A DNA stretch of 64,000 bases from Chromatiales bacterium (GCA_020445605.1 JAGRGH010000059.1:27442-91441); one strand, 5' to 3'. Positions 26,861 to 35,417 are shown, counted from the stretch's first letter. Made by a program: numbers and translations. The notes: a model not told the origin generated them from the sequence alone.

Positions 26861-28612
26861 ATGATCGTTACCCGAATTCTCAAACACTCGACCCTGCTGG
26901 CCGCACTGGGGCTGTCCATCGCGGCCTCGGCCCAGATCGTCCCCGAAGGCGCCGATATGCTGCGCGAGGCCGACGGCAATGCGCCCAACCCCGGTGTGTC
27001 GCCGGTGTTGCGCATCCAGCGCATGCCGGCGGCGCCCGCCGACCTCAACCTGCGCTCGGCGATCCGGTCGATCGACGGCAGCGGCAATCATCCAATGGAT
27101 CCGACCATCGGTGCCGCCGGCACGCCGTTGCACCGGTTCGCCGCCAGCGACTACGGCGACGGCATCTCCACGCTGGCCGGCAGTTCGCGGCTCGGCGCGC
27201 GCGAGATCAGCAACATCGTCGCCGCCCAGGATTCGAGCCGCGTCAACGCGCGCGGCGCCAGCGATTTCCTCTGGCAATGGGGCCAGTTCCTGGATCACGA
27301 CCTCGATCTGACCGATGGTACGGACCCGCCCGAGTCGGCCGACATCAGCGTGCCCGTGGGCGACCCGTTTTTCGATCCGGACGCCACGGGCAGCGCGACG
27401 ATCCCGTTCAACCGTTCGCTCTACGCGGCGGAGTCCGGTGTGGATGCGGATACACCGCGTATTCAGGTCAACGAGATCACCGGCTGGATCGATGCGTCCA
27501 ACGTGTACGGATCGGACGATGCGCGCGCGCGTGCGCTGCGCACGCTGGACGGCACCGGGCGGCTGAAGACCAGCGCGGGCAACCTGCTGCCGTTCAATGT
27601 CGACGGACTCTCCAACGCCGGCGGTACCAGCGACGCGCTGTTTGTGGCCGGCGATGTGCGTGCGAACGAGCAGGTCGGGCTTACGGTCATGCACACCCTG
27701 TTTGTGCGCGAACACAACCGTCAGGCCGACCGGATTCGCGCTGGCAACCGGTTCCTGAACGACGAGGCCATCTATCAGCGCGCGCGGCGCATGGTCGGCG
27801 CCTTGATGCAATCGATTACCTACAACGAGTTCCTGCCGCTGTTGCTCGGGCCCGACGCGCTCGGACCGTATGAAGGCTATGTCATGGAGGTTGACGGCGC
27901 GATTCGCAATGAATTCTCGACGGCCGCCTATCGGTTCGGACATAGCGCGCTGAGTCCACAGATCCTGCGCCTGGATGCGCGCGGGCGCGAGATTGCCGAG
28001 GGTCATCTGCCGTTGCGCGACGCGTTCTTCTCACCATCGCGACTGACCGACGAGGGCGGCATCGAACCGCTGCTGCGCGGACTCGCCATGCAGCGCTGTC
28101 AGGAAATCGATCCGTTCGTCGTCGACGACGTGCGCAACTTCCTGTTCGGCGCGCCTGGCGCGGGCGGTTTCGATCTGGCGTCGCTGAACATCCAGCGCGG
28201 TCGCGACCACGGTCTGCCTACCTACAACGACATGCGCGAGGCCATGGGGCTGGCGCGCAAGGCAAGCTTCGACGAGATCAGTGACGATCCGCGGGTGCGT
28301 GCGCGCCTGGCCGAGGCCTATGCGAGTGTCGACGAGGTCGATCTGTGGGTTGGCGGTCTGGCCGAGACCCACGTCGAAGGTGCGATGGTCGGTGAGCTGG
28401 TGCGCACGATCCTCAGCGCACAGTTCGAGGCCCTGCGCATGGGCGACCGGTTCTGGTACGAACGTGTGCTGACGCGGATGGAACTCGACGAGGTTCGATC
28501 CACCACGCTCGCGGATGTGATTCGCAACAACACCGCAATCCGCGGCGAACTGCGGGACGACGTGTTCCTTGTGCCAGTTCGCAATCCGCCAGGCCCGCCA
28601 CCGCGGCCGTAG
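26861..28612 (+). CDS. Exported animal-type haem peroxidase (An_peroxidase family)
   Basis: 583-aa protein with a signal peptide (HSTLLAALGLSIAASAQ). It has the distal-histidine motif DFLWQWGQFLDHDLDLTD, a Ca-site-like region, the catalytic arginine neighbourhood EFSTAAYRFGHSALSPQIL with the proximal His, and DLASLNIQRGRDHGLPTYND. These are signatures of the myeloperoxidase/peroxidasin superfamily, which oxidises halides or phenols with H2O2. Bacterial members are known and usually secreted. The call is firm at the family level; substrate unknown. The Pro-rich tail PPGPPPRP echoes the EF-hand neighbour and the kinase sensor. Confidence 0.9.
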   Translation: MIVTRILKHSTLLAALGLSIAASAQIVPEGADMLREADGNAPNPGVSPVLRIQRMPAAPADLNLRSAIRSIDGSGNHPMDPTIGAAGTPLHRFAASDYGDGISTLAGSSRLGAREISNIVAAQDSSRVNARGASDFLWQWGQFLDHDLDLTDGTDPPESADISVPVGDPFFDPDATGSATIPFNRSLYAAESGVDADTPRIQVNEITGWIDASNVYGSDDARARALRTLDGTGRLKTSAGNLLPFNVDGLSNAGGTSDALFVAGDVRANEQVGLTVMHTLFVREHNRQADRIRAGNRFLNDEAIYQRARRMVGALMQSITYNEFLPLLLGPDALGPYEGYVMEVDGAIRNEFSTAAYRFGHSALSPQILRLDARGREIAEGHLPLRDAFFSPSRLTDEGGIEPLLRGLAMQRCQEIDPFVVDDVRNFLFGAPGAGGFDLASLNIQRGRDHGLPTYNDMREAMGLARKASFDEISDDPRVRARLAEAYASVDEVDLWVGGLAETHVEGAMVGELVRTILSAQFEALRMGDRFWYERVLTRMELDEVRSTTLADVIRNNTAIRGELRDDVFLVPVRNPPGPPPRP

Positions 28613-28675
28613 ATTTTTTCCGTTTGCAGTTTCCGCGGCGCGCTTGAGTCAGTCGGCGCGCCGCGGTCGTGTTAC

Positions 28676-29563
28676 TCAGGCGCTTTTGCGCCGTGCTGCG
28701 ATGACCTGCTGAACGGTTTCGCCGATGCGGGCGGGGTTGTCCACCACGTGCACGCCCAATTCACGCAGCCTCGCCATCTTGGCGGGTGCGGTATCGGCTT
28801 CGCCGGAGACGATCGCGCCTGCGTGACCCATGCGTCGGCCGGGCGGGGCGGACACGCCGGCGATGTAGGCGATCAGCGGCTTGTGCATGTGCGCCTGCGC
28901 CCACTTTGCGGCATCGACTTCCTGCGGTCCGCCGATCTCGCCGATCATGACGACGGCTTCGGTCTGCGGGTCTTCCTCGAACAGCCGCAGGATGGTGATG
29001 AAGTCGCAGCCATTGACCGGGTCGCCGCCGATGCTGACGCTCGTTGACTGGCCGAGTCCCAGAACGTTCATCTGTTCCACGGCTTCATAGTTCAGCGTGC
29101 CGGAACGCGAGACGATGCCAACGCTGCCCGGATTGTAGATGTTCGCCGGCATGATGCCGACCTTGCACTCGCCCGGAGTGATGACGCCCGCCGTATTCGG
29201 CCCGACGATGACCGCATCGCGTCCAACCAGGTAGCGTTTCACGCGCACCATGTCCTGCACGGGGATGCCGTCGGAGATTACGACGATGACCTTGATGCCG
29301 GCGTCGATTGCTTCCATGACCGCATCGGCCGCGAACGGCGGCGGCACGAACACGCCGGATACGTTCGCGCCGGTCGCCGTAACGGCCTGGGCGACGGTGT
29401 CGAACAGCGGCAGACCCAGATGAGTTCCACCCCCCTTGCCGGGCGTCACGCCGCCAACCATCGGCGTGCCGGTCTTCATCGCTTCCTGCGCATGGAAGCT
29501 GGCGTGCTGGCCGGTGAGACCCTGAAAGATCACCTTCGAATTTTTTCCGATCAGGATGCTCAT
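28676..29563 (-). CDS. mtkB: Malate/succinate-CoA ligase alpha subunit (MtkB-like)
   Basis: 295-aa acyl-CoA synthetase alpha subunit: CoA-binding Rossmann domain (IFQGLTGQHASFHAQEAM, GGVTPGKGG), then the ligase domain with the phospho-histidine motif APPGRRMGHAGAIVSG near residue 245. The length fits both SucD and MtkB. I favour malate thiokinase because the beta subunit carries MtkA-like segments and malyl-CoA lyase is the next gene of the operon. The start overlaps the beta-subunit stop by four bases. Acts in the cytoplasm on CoA, ATP and a dicarboxylate. SucD remains an alternative. Confidence 0.75.
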   Translation of the reverse strand: MSILIGKNSKVIFQGLTGQHASFHAQEAMKTGTPMVGGVTPGKGGGTHLGLPLFDTVAQAVTATGANVSGVFVPPPFAADAVMEAIDAGIKVIVVISDGIPVQDMVRVKRYLVGRDAVIVGPNTAGVITPGECKVGIMPANIYNPGSVGIVSRSGTLNYEAVEQMNVLGLGQSTSVSIGGDPVNGCDFITILRLFEEDPQTEAVVMIGEIGGPQEVDAAKWAQAHMHKPLIAYIAGVSAPPGRRMGHAGAIVSGEADTAPAKMARLRELGVHVVDNPARIGETVQQVIAARRKSA

Positions 29564-30732
29564 GCTGCGGCCCCCCCGAGTGCGGCGACGGCCTTTGCGG
29601 AGGCGTCGTCGAGATTTGCGGCCTCGATATAGCTGAGACCTGATTGCGCAAGGATCTTGCGTCCTTCCTCCACATTCGTGCCGGCGAGGCGGATCACGAT
29701 CGGCACGCCGATGTGCTGTTCCTGCATGGCCTTGACGATGCCGTTGGCAACCCAGTCGCAGCGATTGATGCCGGCGAAGATGTTCAGCAGCACGACCTTG
29801 ACGTTGGGGTCTTCAAGCACGATGCGGAATGCGTTCGCGATCTTCTCGGGCGAGGCGCCGCCGCCGACGTCGAGAAAGTTCGCGGGTCGACCGCCATACA
29901 GCGTGATGGCATCCATGCTGGCCATGGCCAGTCCGGCACCGTTGACGATGCAGCCGACGTTGCCGTCGAGCGCGATGTAGCTGAGTCCATGGCCGGAGGC
30001 GTCGACTTCCTTGGGGTCTTCCTCGTCGAAGTCACGCAGGTCCGCGATCTCGGGCAGACGGAACATCGCGTTGTCGTCGAAGCTGAACTTCGCATCCAGC
30101 GCCATCAGTGTGTCACCGTCGACGATCGCGAGCGGGTTGATCTCGGCGAGCAGGGCGTCCTTTTCGCGAAAACAGCGGTACAGGCCGCGCATCATGCGCA
30201 CGGCCTGGTTCATGAGTTTGCCGGTGAGCCCGATGCGTGCGGCGATCTTGCGGCACTGGAAGTCGAGCAATCCGACGGCAGGGTCCACGGATTCGCGAAC
30301 GACCTTCATCGGCTCGCGCTTGGCGACCTCCTCGATATCCATGCCACCGCTGGCCGATGCGATCAGCGTGATGCGCTGCGTCGCACGATTGATCAGCAGG
30401 CTCAGATAGAACTCGTGGTTGATCTCGTGCGCCTGCTCGACGAGCACACGGTGAACGATGCGTCCCTCGGGGCCGGTCTGCGGGGTGACAAGGTGCGAGC
30501 CGATCAGCGCATCGGTCGCGAGGCGAACCGCTTCCAGTGAGTCGGCGACGCGAACGCCACCACCCTTGCCGCGCCCGCCGGCATGAATCTGCGCCTTGAC
30601 GACCCAGCGTTCACCGCCGAGTTCCTTTGCGGCCGATTCCGCGTGCAAATCGCTGTGTGCAACGCGCCCCTTGGGCACCCGCACATCGTATTCGCGCAGC
30701 AGGTTCTTGGCCTGGTATTCGTGAATGTTCAA
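29560..30732 (-). CDS. mtkA: Malate/succinate-CoA ligase beta subunit (MtkA-like)
   Basis: 390-aa ATP-grasp beta subunit starting NIHEYQAKNLLREYDV, with VVKAQIHAGGRGKGGGV, the ATP site GGMDIEEVAKREP and C-terminal LNIFAGINRCDWVANGIVKA and IVRLAGTNVEEGRKILAQSG. The last two segments match Methylobacterium malate thiokinase more closely than E. coli SucC, which has NIFGGIVRCD. The start is a TTG at 30732 supported by CGGAGA seven bases upstream. Together with the alpha subunit it forms malyl-CoA or succinyl-CoA from the acid, CoA and ATP. Confidence 0.75.
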   Translation of the reverse strand: MNIHEYQAKNLLREYDVRVPKGRVAHSDLHAESAAKELGGERWVVKAQIHAGGRGKGGGVRVADSLEAVRLATDALIGSHLVTPQTGPEGRIVHRVLVEQAHEINHEFYLSLLINRATQRITLIASASGGMDIEEVAKREPMKVVRESVDPAVGLLDFQCRKIAARIGLTGKLMNQAVRMMRGLYRCFREKDALLAEINPLAIVDGDTLMALDAKFSFDDNAMFRLPEIADLRDFDEEDPKEVDASGHGLSYIALDGNVGCIVNGAGLAMASMDAITLYGGRPANFLDVGGGASPEKIANAFRIVLEDPNVKVVLLNIFAGINRCDWVANGIVKAMQEQHIGVPIVIRLAGTNVEEGRKILAQSGLSYIEAANLDDASAKAVAALGGAAA

Positions 30733-30761
30733 GTCTGAGTCTCCGGTTCGATTGTTCAATC

Positions 30762-30894
30762 ACGGCACGCGGAGCGTGCCGTCAGTCGCGTGCGCCGATG
30801 GTTCGGCGTCTGCTCGAATTGTTTGGGAAGCTCCGGTCAATCCGTCCAGGAGTGCCACAGCCGCGAAGACGAAAAAGAGTGACTTTTCGTCTTC
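30762..30894. repeat. Two intergenic stem-loops upstream of the CoA-ligase genes
   Basis: 30762-30782 is a perfect hairpin ACGGCACGC/GCGTGCCGT with a 3-base loop. 30865-30894 is another with arms GAAGACGAAAA/TTTTCGTCTTC and an 8-base loop. They lie in the 332-bp gene-free stretch between mtkA and mcl, beside the tandem repeat units that follow. Confidence 0.6.
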
Positions 30895-30897
30895 TTT

Positions 30898-31064
30898 CAT
30901 TTTCAACGTCTTACATCCGTTGAAAATGGCGGCACTTCCCTGTGCCGCGGGAAACTCTGAATTGTTCAGAGTTTCCCTAGCATTTTCAACGGCGTGTAGC
31001 CGTCGTTGTGGCGGCGCGTCCATGCGCCGCGGGAAACGCTGAACTTTTTCAGAGTTTGCTTTGG
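30898..31064. repeat. Two tandem copies of an approximately 82-bp stem-loop repeat (REP-like)
   Basis: Unit A (30898-30978) has three hairpins: CATTTTCAACG/CGTTGAAAATG, GCGGCAC/GTGCCGC and AAACTCTGAA/TTCAGAGTTT. Unit B (30980-31064) repeats the same order with changes (GCGGCGC/GCGCCGC, then an imperfect last hairpin) and ends at the mcl stop codon. A third partial copy lies at 33674-33719. Confidence 0.7.
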
Positions 31065-32042
31065 TCAGGCGGCCTGTTTGCGAATGCCGCGTTCGATCTG
31101 TTCCACCTTGCGCAGCATGGCCTCGGCCTGGCGGATGGAGGCTGCGTCGATCATGCGGCCGTCCAGCGAGACGGCACCGCGGCCTTCGGCCTGGGCCTGT
31201 TCCAGCGCCTGCAGGATGCGGCGTGCACGGTCGACCTTGGCGGGTGCGGGCGTGAACACCTCATTTGCGATTGCAATCTGGCTGGGATGAATCGCCCACT
31301 TGCCCTCGCCGCCGAGTGCCGCGAACGCGCGGGCGACGCTCTCGAAGCCGGCAGGATCGTCAAAGGCACCGTAGGGTCCGTCGATCGGGCGCAGATCATT
31401 GCCGCGACAGGCGACGATCAGGCGTGACATTGCAAAGTGCCATTGATCACCCCAGTGACGCTCGCGTCTGCCGTCCGTGTCGGCATCGGTCAGCACCGCG
31501 TACTCGGGGTTCGCGCCGCCCATCTGCGTGGTCTGCGCCTGCAGGGACGCGGCGTAGTCGGCGACACCGAACACCATCGCCTCCATGCGCTCCGGGCAGG
31601 TCTCGGCGATGCGCTCGACGTTTGCCATGCCCTTTGCGGTTTCGATCAGCACGTGCAGGTTGATCGGCGCGAGCCCCTTCGCTGCCTCAATCTGCGAGAG
31701 CAGCAGGGCGACGAACTCGACGTCGGACGGCTGGTTCACCTTCGGGATCAGGATCGAATCGAGCTTGTCGCCGGCCTGTTCCACAATCTCGACGATGTCT
31801 CGATAGGCGTAGTGGCTGTCGAGCCCGTTGATGCGGATCGCGACTGAGCAGCGCGACCAGTCCATGCTGTTCAGCGCCTTGATGATGTTCGCACGCGCCT
31901 GGACTTTGTCGTCCGGAGCGACGGCGTCTTCGAGATCAAGGAACACTAGGTCGGCGCCCAGCGTGGGTGCCTTTTCGAGCATGCGCAGGTTGCTGCCCGG
32001 AACGGCGAGTTCGCTGCGGTGCAGCCGGTCTTTCATTGCCAT
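31065..32042 (-). CDS. mcl: Malyl-CoA lyase / CitE-like HpcH/HpaI-type lyase
   Basis: 325-aa TIM-barrel lyase of the CitE/malyl-CoA lyase group. Conserved elements: RSELAVPGSNLRMLEKA, metal-site approach LVFLDLEDAV, active-site VAIRINGLDS, LIETAKGMANVERIA and GKWAIHPSQIAIANEVF near residue 255. It would cleave malyl-CoA to acetyl-CoA and glyoxylate, or the reverse. It sits upstream of the CoA-ligase genes on the same strand, separated by the repeat stretch, and one base after the BASS transporter gene. AAGGAG supports ATG 32042; a second ATG six bases on is possible. Confidence 0.85.
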   Translation of the reverse strand: MAMKDRLHRSELAVPGSNLRMLEKAPTLGADLVFLDLEDAVAPDDKVQARANIIKALNSMDWSRCSVAIRINGLDSHYAYRDIVEIVEQAGDKLDSILIPKVNQPSDVEFVALLLSQIEAAKGLAPINLHVLIETAKGMANVERIAETCPERMEAMVFGVADYAASLQAQTTQMGGANPEYAVLTDADTDGRRERHWGDQWHFAMSRLIVACRGNDLRPIDGPYGAFDDPAGFESVARAFAALGGEGKWAIHPSQIAIANEVFTPAPAKVDRARRILQALEQAQAEGRGAVSLDGRMIDAASIRQAEAMLRKVEQIERGIRKQAA

Positions 32043-32043
32043 A

Positions 32044-32994
32044 TCAAACGACTCCTTGGATGCGACGCGTGGCGGTGCCGATGGTTCGCCCGCGGGCGGA
32101 CCAGCGTGCGGCCAGCCAGGCGCCGCTGAGGTTATGCCAGATGGAAAACAGTGCGCCGGGCAGGGCCGCGGCCGGCGCGAAAAACTTGCTCGCAAGCGCG
32201 ACACCCAGGCCGGAGTTCTGCATGCCGACCTCGATCGCCAGTGTTCGCGCCTCGACCCCTCCGTAGCCGAACAAACGCGCTCCGTAGTAGCCGCCGGCGA
32301 GGCCGATCGCATTGTGCAGGACGACCGCGAGCAGCACCGGTCCCAGCAGCGTGCCCAGGCGCTCAGAGTTCAGTGCGACGATGATGGCGATGATCAGCAC
32401 GATCGCGAGAATCGAAACCAGCGGAAACACTGATTTGGCCTTCGCGATCCGCGCCGCGAAGAAGTGATTGACGATGATGCCCGCGAATACCGGCACCAGC
32501 ACGATGCGCGCGATGGACCACAGCATCTCGATTGCTGGGACCTCCACGCGTGTGCCGATATAGAGCCAGGTCAGCAGGGGCGTTGCGATCACCGCAAGCA
32601 GTGTGGATACGGTCGTCAGCGTGATCGACAGCGCAACGTCGCCGCGGGCGAGATAACACACGACATTGGAGGCCGTGCCGCCGGGACAGGCGCCGACCAG
32701 GACGAGCCCGGCGGCGAGCATTGGGTCGAGATCCAGGGCCATGGAGATCAGCCAGGCCGCGAACGGCATCAGGGCGAACTGCAACACCGTGCCGATGGCG
32801 ACCAGTCGCGGTCTGCGCGCAACGTTTGCGAAGTCCGATGCAGTGAGTGTCGCGCCCATGCCGAACATCACGACGCCGAGCAGTGGCACGATCAGGTCTT
32901 TCAGACCGACGAGAGACGCCGGCCAGTACCACGCCGCGAGTGATGCGAGGACGGCCCAGACGGGAAACAGCCGTGTGATGGTCGCGATGTTCAC
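32044..32994 (-). CDS. Bile acid:sodium symporter (BASS/SBF) family transporter
   Basis: 316-aa membrane protein with about nine or ten helices. GVVMFGMGATLTASDF and GACPGGTASNVVCYLARGD are diagnostic of the BASS family, as is IEVGMQNSGLGVALASKFF. Members import or export organic acids with Na+. Translationally coupled to the 125-aa gene upstream (4-bp overlap) and one base from mcl, so a glycolate, glyoxylate, pyruvate or malate-like substrate is plausible. Plant BASS6 moves glycolate, but sequence alone does not prove this here. Confidence 0.88.
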   Translation of the reverse strand: MNIATITRLFPVWAVLASLAAWYWPASLVGLKDLIVPLLGVVMFGMGATLTASDFANVARRPRLVAIGTVLQFALMPFAAWLISMALDLDPMLAAGLVLVGACPGGTASNVVCYLARGDVALSITLTTVSTLLAVIATPLLTWLYIGTRVEVPAIEMLWSIARIVLVPVFAGIIVNHFFAARIAKAKSVFPLVSILAIVLIIAIIVALNSERLGTLLGPVLLAVVLHNAIGLAGGYYGARLFGYGGVEARTLAIEVGMQNSGLGVALASKFFAPAAALPGALFSIWHNLSGAWLAARWSARGRTIGTATRRIQGVV

Positions 32995-33368
32995 GCGCTG
33001 GCCTTTCGCGTTGCTGGTTCAACACATGCGCCGTGCAATCGCGCGAGCGCGATCTGATCGGTGATCGACGGCACCTCGTGCGCATGCGTCTCGACGTATT
33101 CAATCCAGCGATCGTGGGTCAGTGCCTCGTTCGGGTCGGTGTGATGACAGCCGAGCACACGAACCGTGGCATCGCCAATCTTCCAGGGGCCTTCGCCTCT
33201 GAGATCGCCTTCGAGCAGATGAATGCGGGTCGCGGCACCCGGAAGATGCCAGAACGGTTCGAAGTACAGCAGACCGCGCGGGTGCGGGAAACGCTGCGCA
33301 ATCAAATGACGTGTGCCATCACGGTATTGCACCAGCAGCGGTGCCATGACGCTGAAAAGTTCCGCCAC
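32991..33368 (-). CDS. Conserved hypothetical protein of about 125 aa
   Basis: I do not recognise the family. The protein has a compact hydrophobic/aromatic core (GLLYFEPFWHLPGAATRIHL, then GPWKIGDATVRVLGCHHTDP) and an acidic C-terminus. GTG 33368 is the longest start, and ATG 33347 gives 118 residues; ribosome sites are weak for both. Its stop overlaps the BASS transporter start by four bases, so it is the first gene of a BASS-mcl-CoA-ligase run. It may be a small binding or regulatory protein, but nothing in the sequence shows this. Confidence 0.55.
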   Translation of the reverse strand: MAELFSVMAPLLVQYRDGTRHLIAQRFPHPRGLLYFEPFWHLPGAATRIHLLEGDLRGEGPWKIGDATVRVLGCHHTDPNEALTHDRWIEYVETHAHEVPSITDQIALARLHGACVEPATRKASA

Positions 33369-33721
33369 GGTCTAAAAGTGGCCGGAATTTGTGCAGGCGC
33401 ACATTTGTCGGAGTGCCATGCCCGCTTGCGCCGCGTGGGCGCTGTTCGAATTCCGCGATTTGCGGTTGCGGGCGAAAGGCTCCGACATCTCTTCGGGATG
33501 GGTTCGTCAGCTGAGTGAGGCGGCGGCATTTTGAACGAGTCGGCGCGTCAGCGCGAGTTTTTGCTGGCACCGGAATTGATGCAGCGCAATAGCTGCAACG
33601 CAGCAATGGTGCTCAGCGACTTGCGGTGCGTCGCCTATGGAAGCGTTGATCAATCCGTAGAAGGATTGCCAGAGCGGCACTTCCGTGTGCCGCAGGAAAC
33701 TCTGAAGTATTCAGAGTTTGC
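33369..33721. other. Gene-free stretch with a repeat copy at its right end
   Basis: 353 bp between the 125-aa gene start and the end of the 199-aa gene. I see no convincing coding frame. The right end holds the third copy of the REP-like unit; the left part probably contains the promoter for the minus-strand BASS/mcl run. Confidence 0.5.
33674..33719. repeat. Third copy of the REP-like stem-loop unit
   Basis: GCGGCAC/GTGCCGC followed by AAACTCTGAA/TTCAGAGTTT, the same paired hairpins and spacing as in unit A at 30929-30974. As at 31064, it ends next to the stop codon of a minus-strand gene (33722). Confidence 0.7.
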
Positions 33722-34321
33722 CTATTGCTTGAGTCCCGCGGCGAGTTCGTTGAATCGACGTCGGCAGGCTTCCGCACGTAAATCATCGGCTTCCGCTTCG
33801 GTCTTTACCGTCGGGCCATCTTCCCAGATGCCCAGCGACTGGTTGTAGATCGAAAAGCGCCAGCTGCGCCCGACCTTGTAGGGCTGACTGACTTCACGTT
33901 GTGCCTGTGCGAGGGCCTCCAGGCGGTCGACGCCCGCGCTGGCCGGCGCAGGCGGTGGTGCGGACATCTGTGGCGTGGCGGCAGCGTCGCCTTGAAGCTG
34001 TGTGGCCTGCATTTCGCCGCTGGTATCGAGTTCGATGCGCTCGACGTGCGGTGCGCGCGCGGCGATGTACCCCGCCAGCAATACGGCGAGCCTGACGTTT
34101 TCCGCTTCCAGCGCCGAAAGCAGTCGATGCGCGACGATCTGTACGCGTTGATCCCGATCGGGCGAGGCGATCCAGTCGCGGCTCATCTGCCAGCCGGCAT
34201 CGAGGTCGCGGTCCAGACGGTCGAAGAATTCGCTGGCACCTGCGATGATATTGTCTGGTACGTCGAGGGGAATCACGACTTCCTCGACAACGAGTTCGAG
34301 GCGTTTTGCTGCGCTTTTCAT
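33722..34321 (-). CDS. Conserved hypothetical protein of 199 aa
   Basis: Not recognised. The N-terminal half is helical and acidic (IIAGASEFFDRLDRDLDAGW, LLSALEAENVRLAVLLAGYI), followed by a Pro/Ala-rich linker near residue 120 and a C-terminal module with YKVGRSWRFSIYNQSLGIWE and a helical tail. ATG 34321 lacks a clear Shine-Dalgarno. It is divergent from the PiuC-like gene with only 18 bp between starts. Likely a cytoplasmic protein. Confidence 0.65.
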   Translation of the reverse strand: MKSAAKRLELVVEEVVIPLDVPDNIIAGASEFFDRLDRDLDAGWQMSRDWIASPDRDQRVQIVAHRLLSALEAENVRLAVLLAGYIAARAPHVERIELDTSGEMQATQLQGDAAATPQMSAPPPAPASAGVDRLEALAQAQREVSQPYKVGRSWRFSIYNQSLGIWEDGPTVKTEAEADDLRAEACRRRFNELAAGLKQ

Positions 34322-34339
34322 AGGCGGGGATTTTAGCCC

Positions 34340-35011
34340 ATGTTGCTTGAAATTCCGGAAATCCTGGCTCCGGCGGCGGTCGGCGATGTCGTTGCGGCGC
34401 TGGCCGGATCACAGTTCGTGGACGGGCGTGCGACCGCAGGCAAGGCCGCGCGGACGGTCAAGCGCAATGAGGAAGGGCAGCTGCCGCCGCAGCAGATGCA
34501 GAACCTTTACAGACTGATCATCACAGCACTGGCGCAGAGCCCGCGGTTCAGATCCGCCGCACTGCCGCTTTCAGTGTCGGACCCGATTTTCGCGCGCTAT
34601 CGGCCGGGCATGACCTACGGTGATCACATCGACGATCCGGTGATGGGTGCCGGCAAACGGTTTCGCAGCGACATCGCCGTGACGGTGTTCCTGAACGAGC
34701 CTGATCGCTATGACGGCGGCGAACTCGTCGTTCGCACCAGTTTCGGCGATCGCAGGGTGAAACTTGCGGCGGGGCATGCCGTGGTCTATCCGGCGTCGAG
34801 TCTGCACCAGGTCGCGCCCGTTACCCGCGGTGAGCGCATCGTGGCGGTGTGCTGGGTTCAGTCCATGGTGCGTTCGCCCGAACAGCGTGAGCTGTTGTAT
34901 GAACTCGATCTGGCGCGCGAGTCTTTGTTGGAGGCAGACCCGAATGCGACCGCCGCCCAGCAGGTCAATCGCGCGTACCTGAATCTGATCCGGATGTGGG
35001 CCGAGGTTTAG
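34340..35011 (+). CDS. piuC: Fe(II)/2-oxoglutarate dioxygenase, PiuC/YbiX (PKHD-type) family
   Basis: 223-aa protein with the family start MLLEIPEILAPAAV. The jelly-roll metal site is TYGDHIDDPVMG (H-x-D) near residue 98 with the distal His and Arg region YPASSLHQVAPVTRGERI. Its length equals typical PKHD-type hydroxylases, which are often linked to iron uptake. A GGCGGGG about ten bases upstream is the likely ribosome site. A strong terminator follows 20 bases after the stop. No siderophore receptor is next to it in this window. Confidence 0.9.
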   Translation: MLLEIPEILAPAAVGDVVAALAGSQFVDGRATAGKAARTVKRNEEGQLPPQQMQNLYRLIITALAQSPRFRSAALPLSVSDPIFARYRPGMTYGDHIDDPVMGAGKRFRSDIAVTVFLNEPDRYDGGELVVRTSFGDRRVKLAAGHAVVYPASSLHQVAPVTRGERIVAVCWVQSMVRSPEQRELLYELDLARESLLEADPNATAAQQVNRAYLNLIRMWAEV

Positions 35012-35031
35012 CGCAGACCTGGCCAGGAAAC

Positions 35032-35059
35032 AAAAAAGCCGGCGGAAGCCGGCTTTTTT
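35032..35059. terminator. Bidirectional rho-independent terminator
   Basis: AAAAAAGCCGGC, loop GGAA, GCCGGCTTTTTT: a perfect stem flanked by A6 and T6. It serves the piuC-like gene on the plus strand and the 79-aa gene (stop at 35079) on the minus strand. Confidence 0.95.
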
Positions 35060-35078
35060 GTTGGTCGGGTGTTTCCGC

Positions 35079-35318
35079 TCAGGTGCGGATCGAACCCTTG
35101 ACCTCGTGCGCGCTGTCGACCACGTCGGTCGCCAGTGACTGGTACTTCTCCATGTACTCGCCGAGGAAGCCTTCCGGCTCATGGTAGAGGTCCTTCAGCG
35201 TGACGCCCTGTTCATGCTCGATTTCCATGAACTTGCGCTGCATCTCGAGCATTTCCTCGATCTTCGCACGCTTGGCTTTGATCATTGCCGGATCGTTGCT
35301 GACGACACCCTTGGCCAT
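35079..35318 (-). CDS. Small conserved protein (79 aa) downstream of the DsrC-like gene
   Basis: Charged, Met-rich, mainly helical protein beginning MAKGVVSNDPAMIKAKRAKI with EMLEMQRKFMEIEHEQGVTL and EGFLGEYMEKYQSLATDVVD. I do not recognise a named family. The leader AGAGGTAATCAAGCC before ATG is almost the same as AGAGGTAACAAGCG before the RspA-like gene upstream, so the two share a translation signal. A 13-base dyad motif found also upstream of dsrA lies 100 bases before its start. The setting suggests a role in sulfur metabolism. Confidence 0.7.
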   Translation of the reverse strand: MAKGVVSNDPAMIKAKRAKIEEMLEMQRKFMEIEHEQGVTLKDLYHEPEGFLGEYMEKYQSLATDVVDSAHEVKGSIRT

Positions 35319-35417
35319 GGCTTGATTACCTCTTACGTCGTTCGCCGCGCCGGGAAGGCTGCGGCACAAAATTTCAGATATTTTGGAATTATCCGCGGTT
35401 TGGGTCGCGGGGGACCA

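Noticed and set aside
28676..30732. Plain succinyl-CoA synthetase of the TCA cycle
   Set aside because: Not excluded, but the beta-subunit segments FAGINRCDWVA and RLAGTNVEEG and the linked malyl-CoA lyase favour malate thiokinase.
33302..33529. 75-codon minus-strand open frame before the 125-aa gene
   Set aside because: Overlaps that gene in another frame and shows only high-GC shadow composition.
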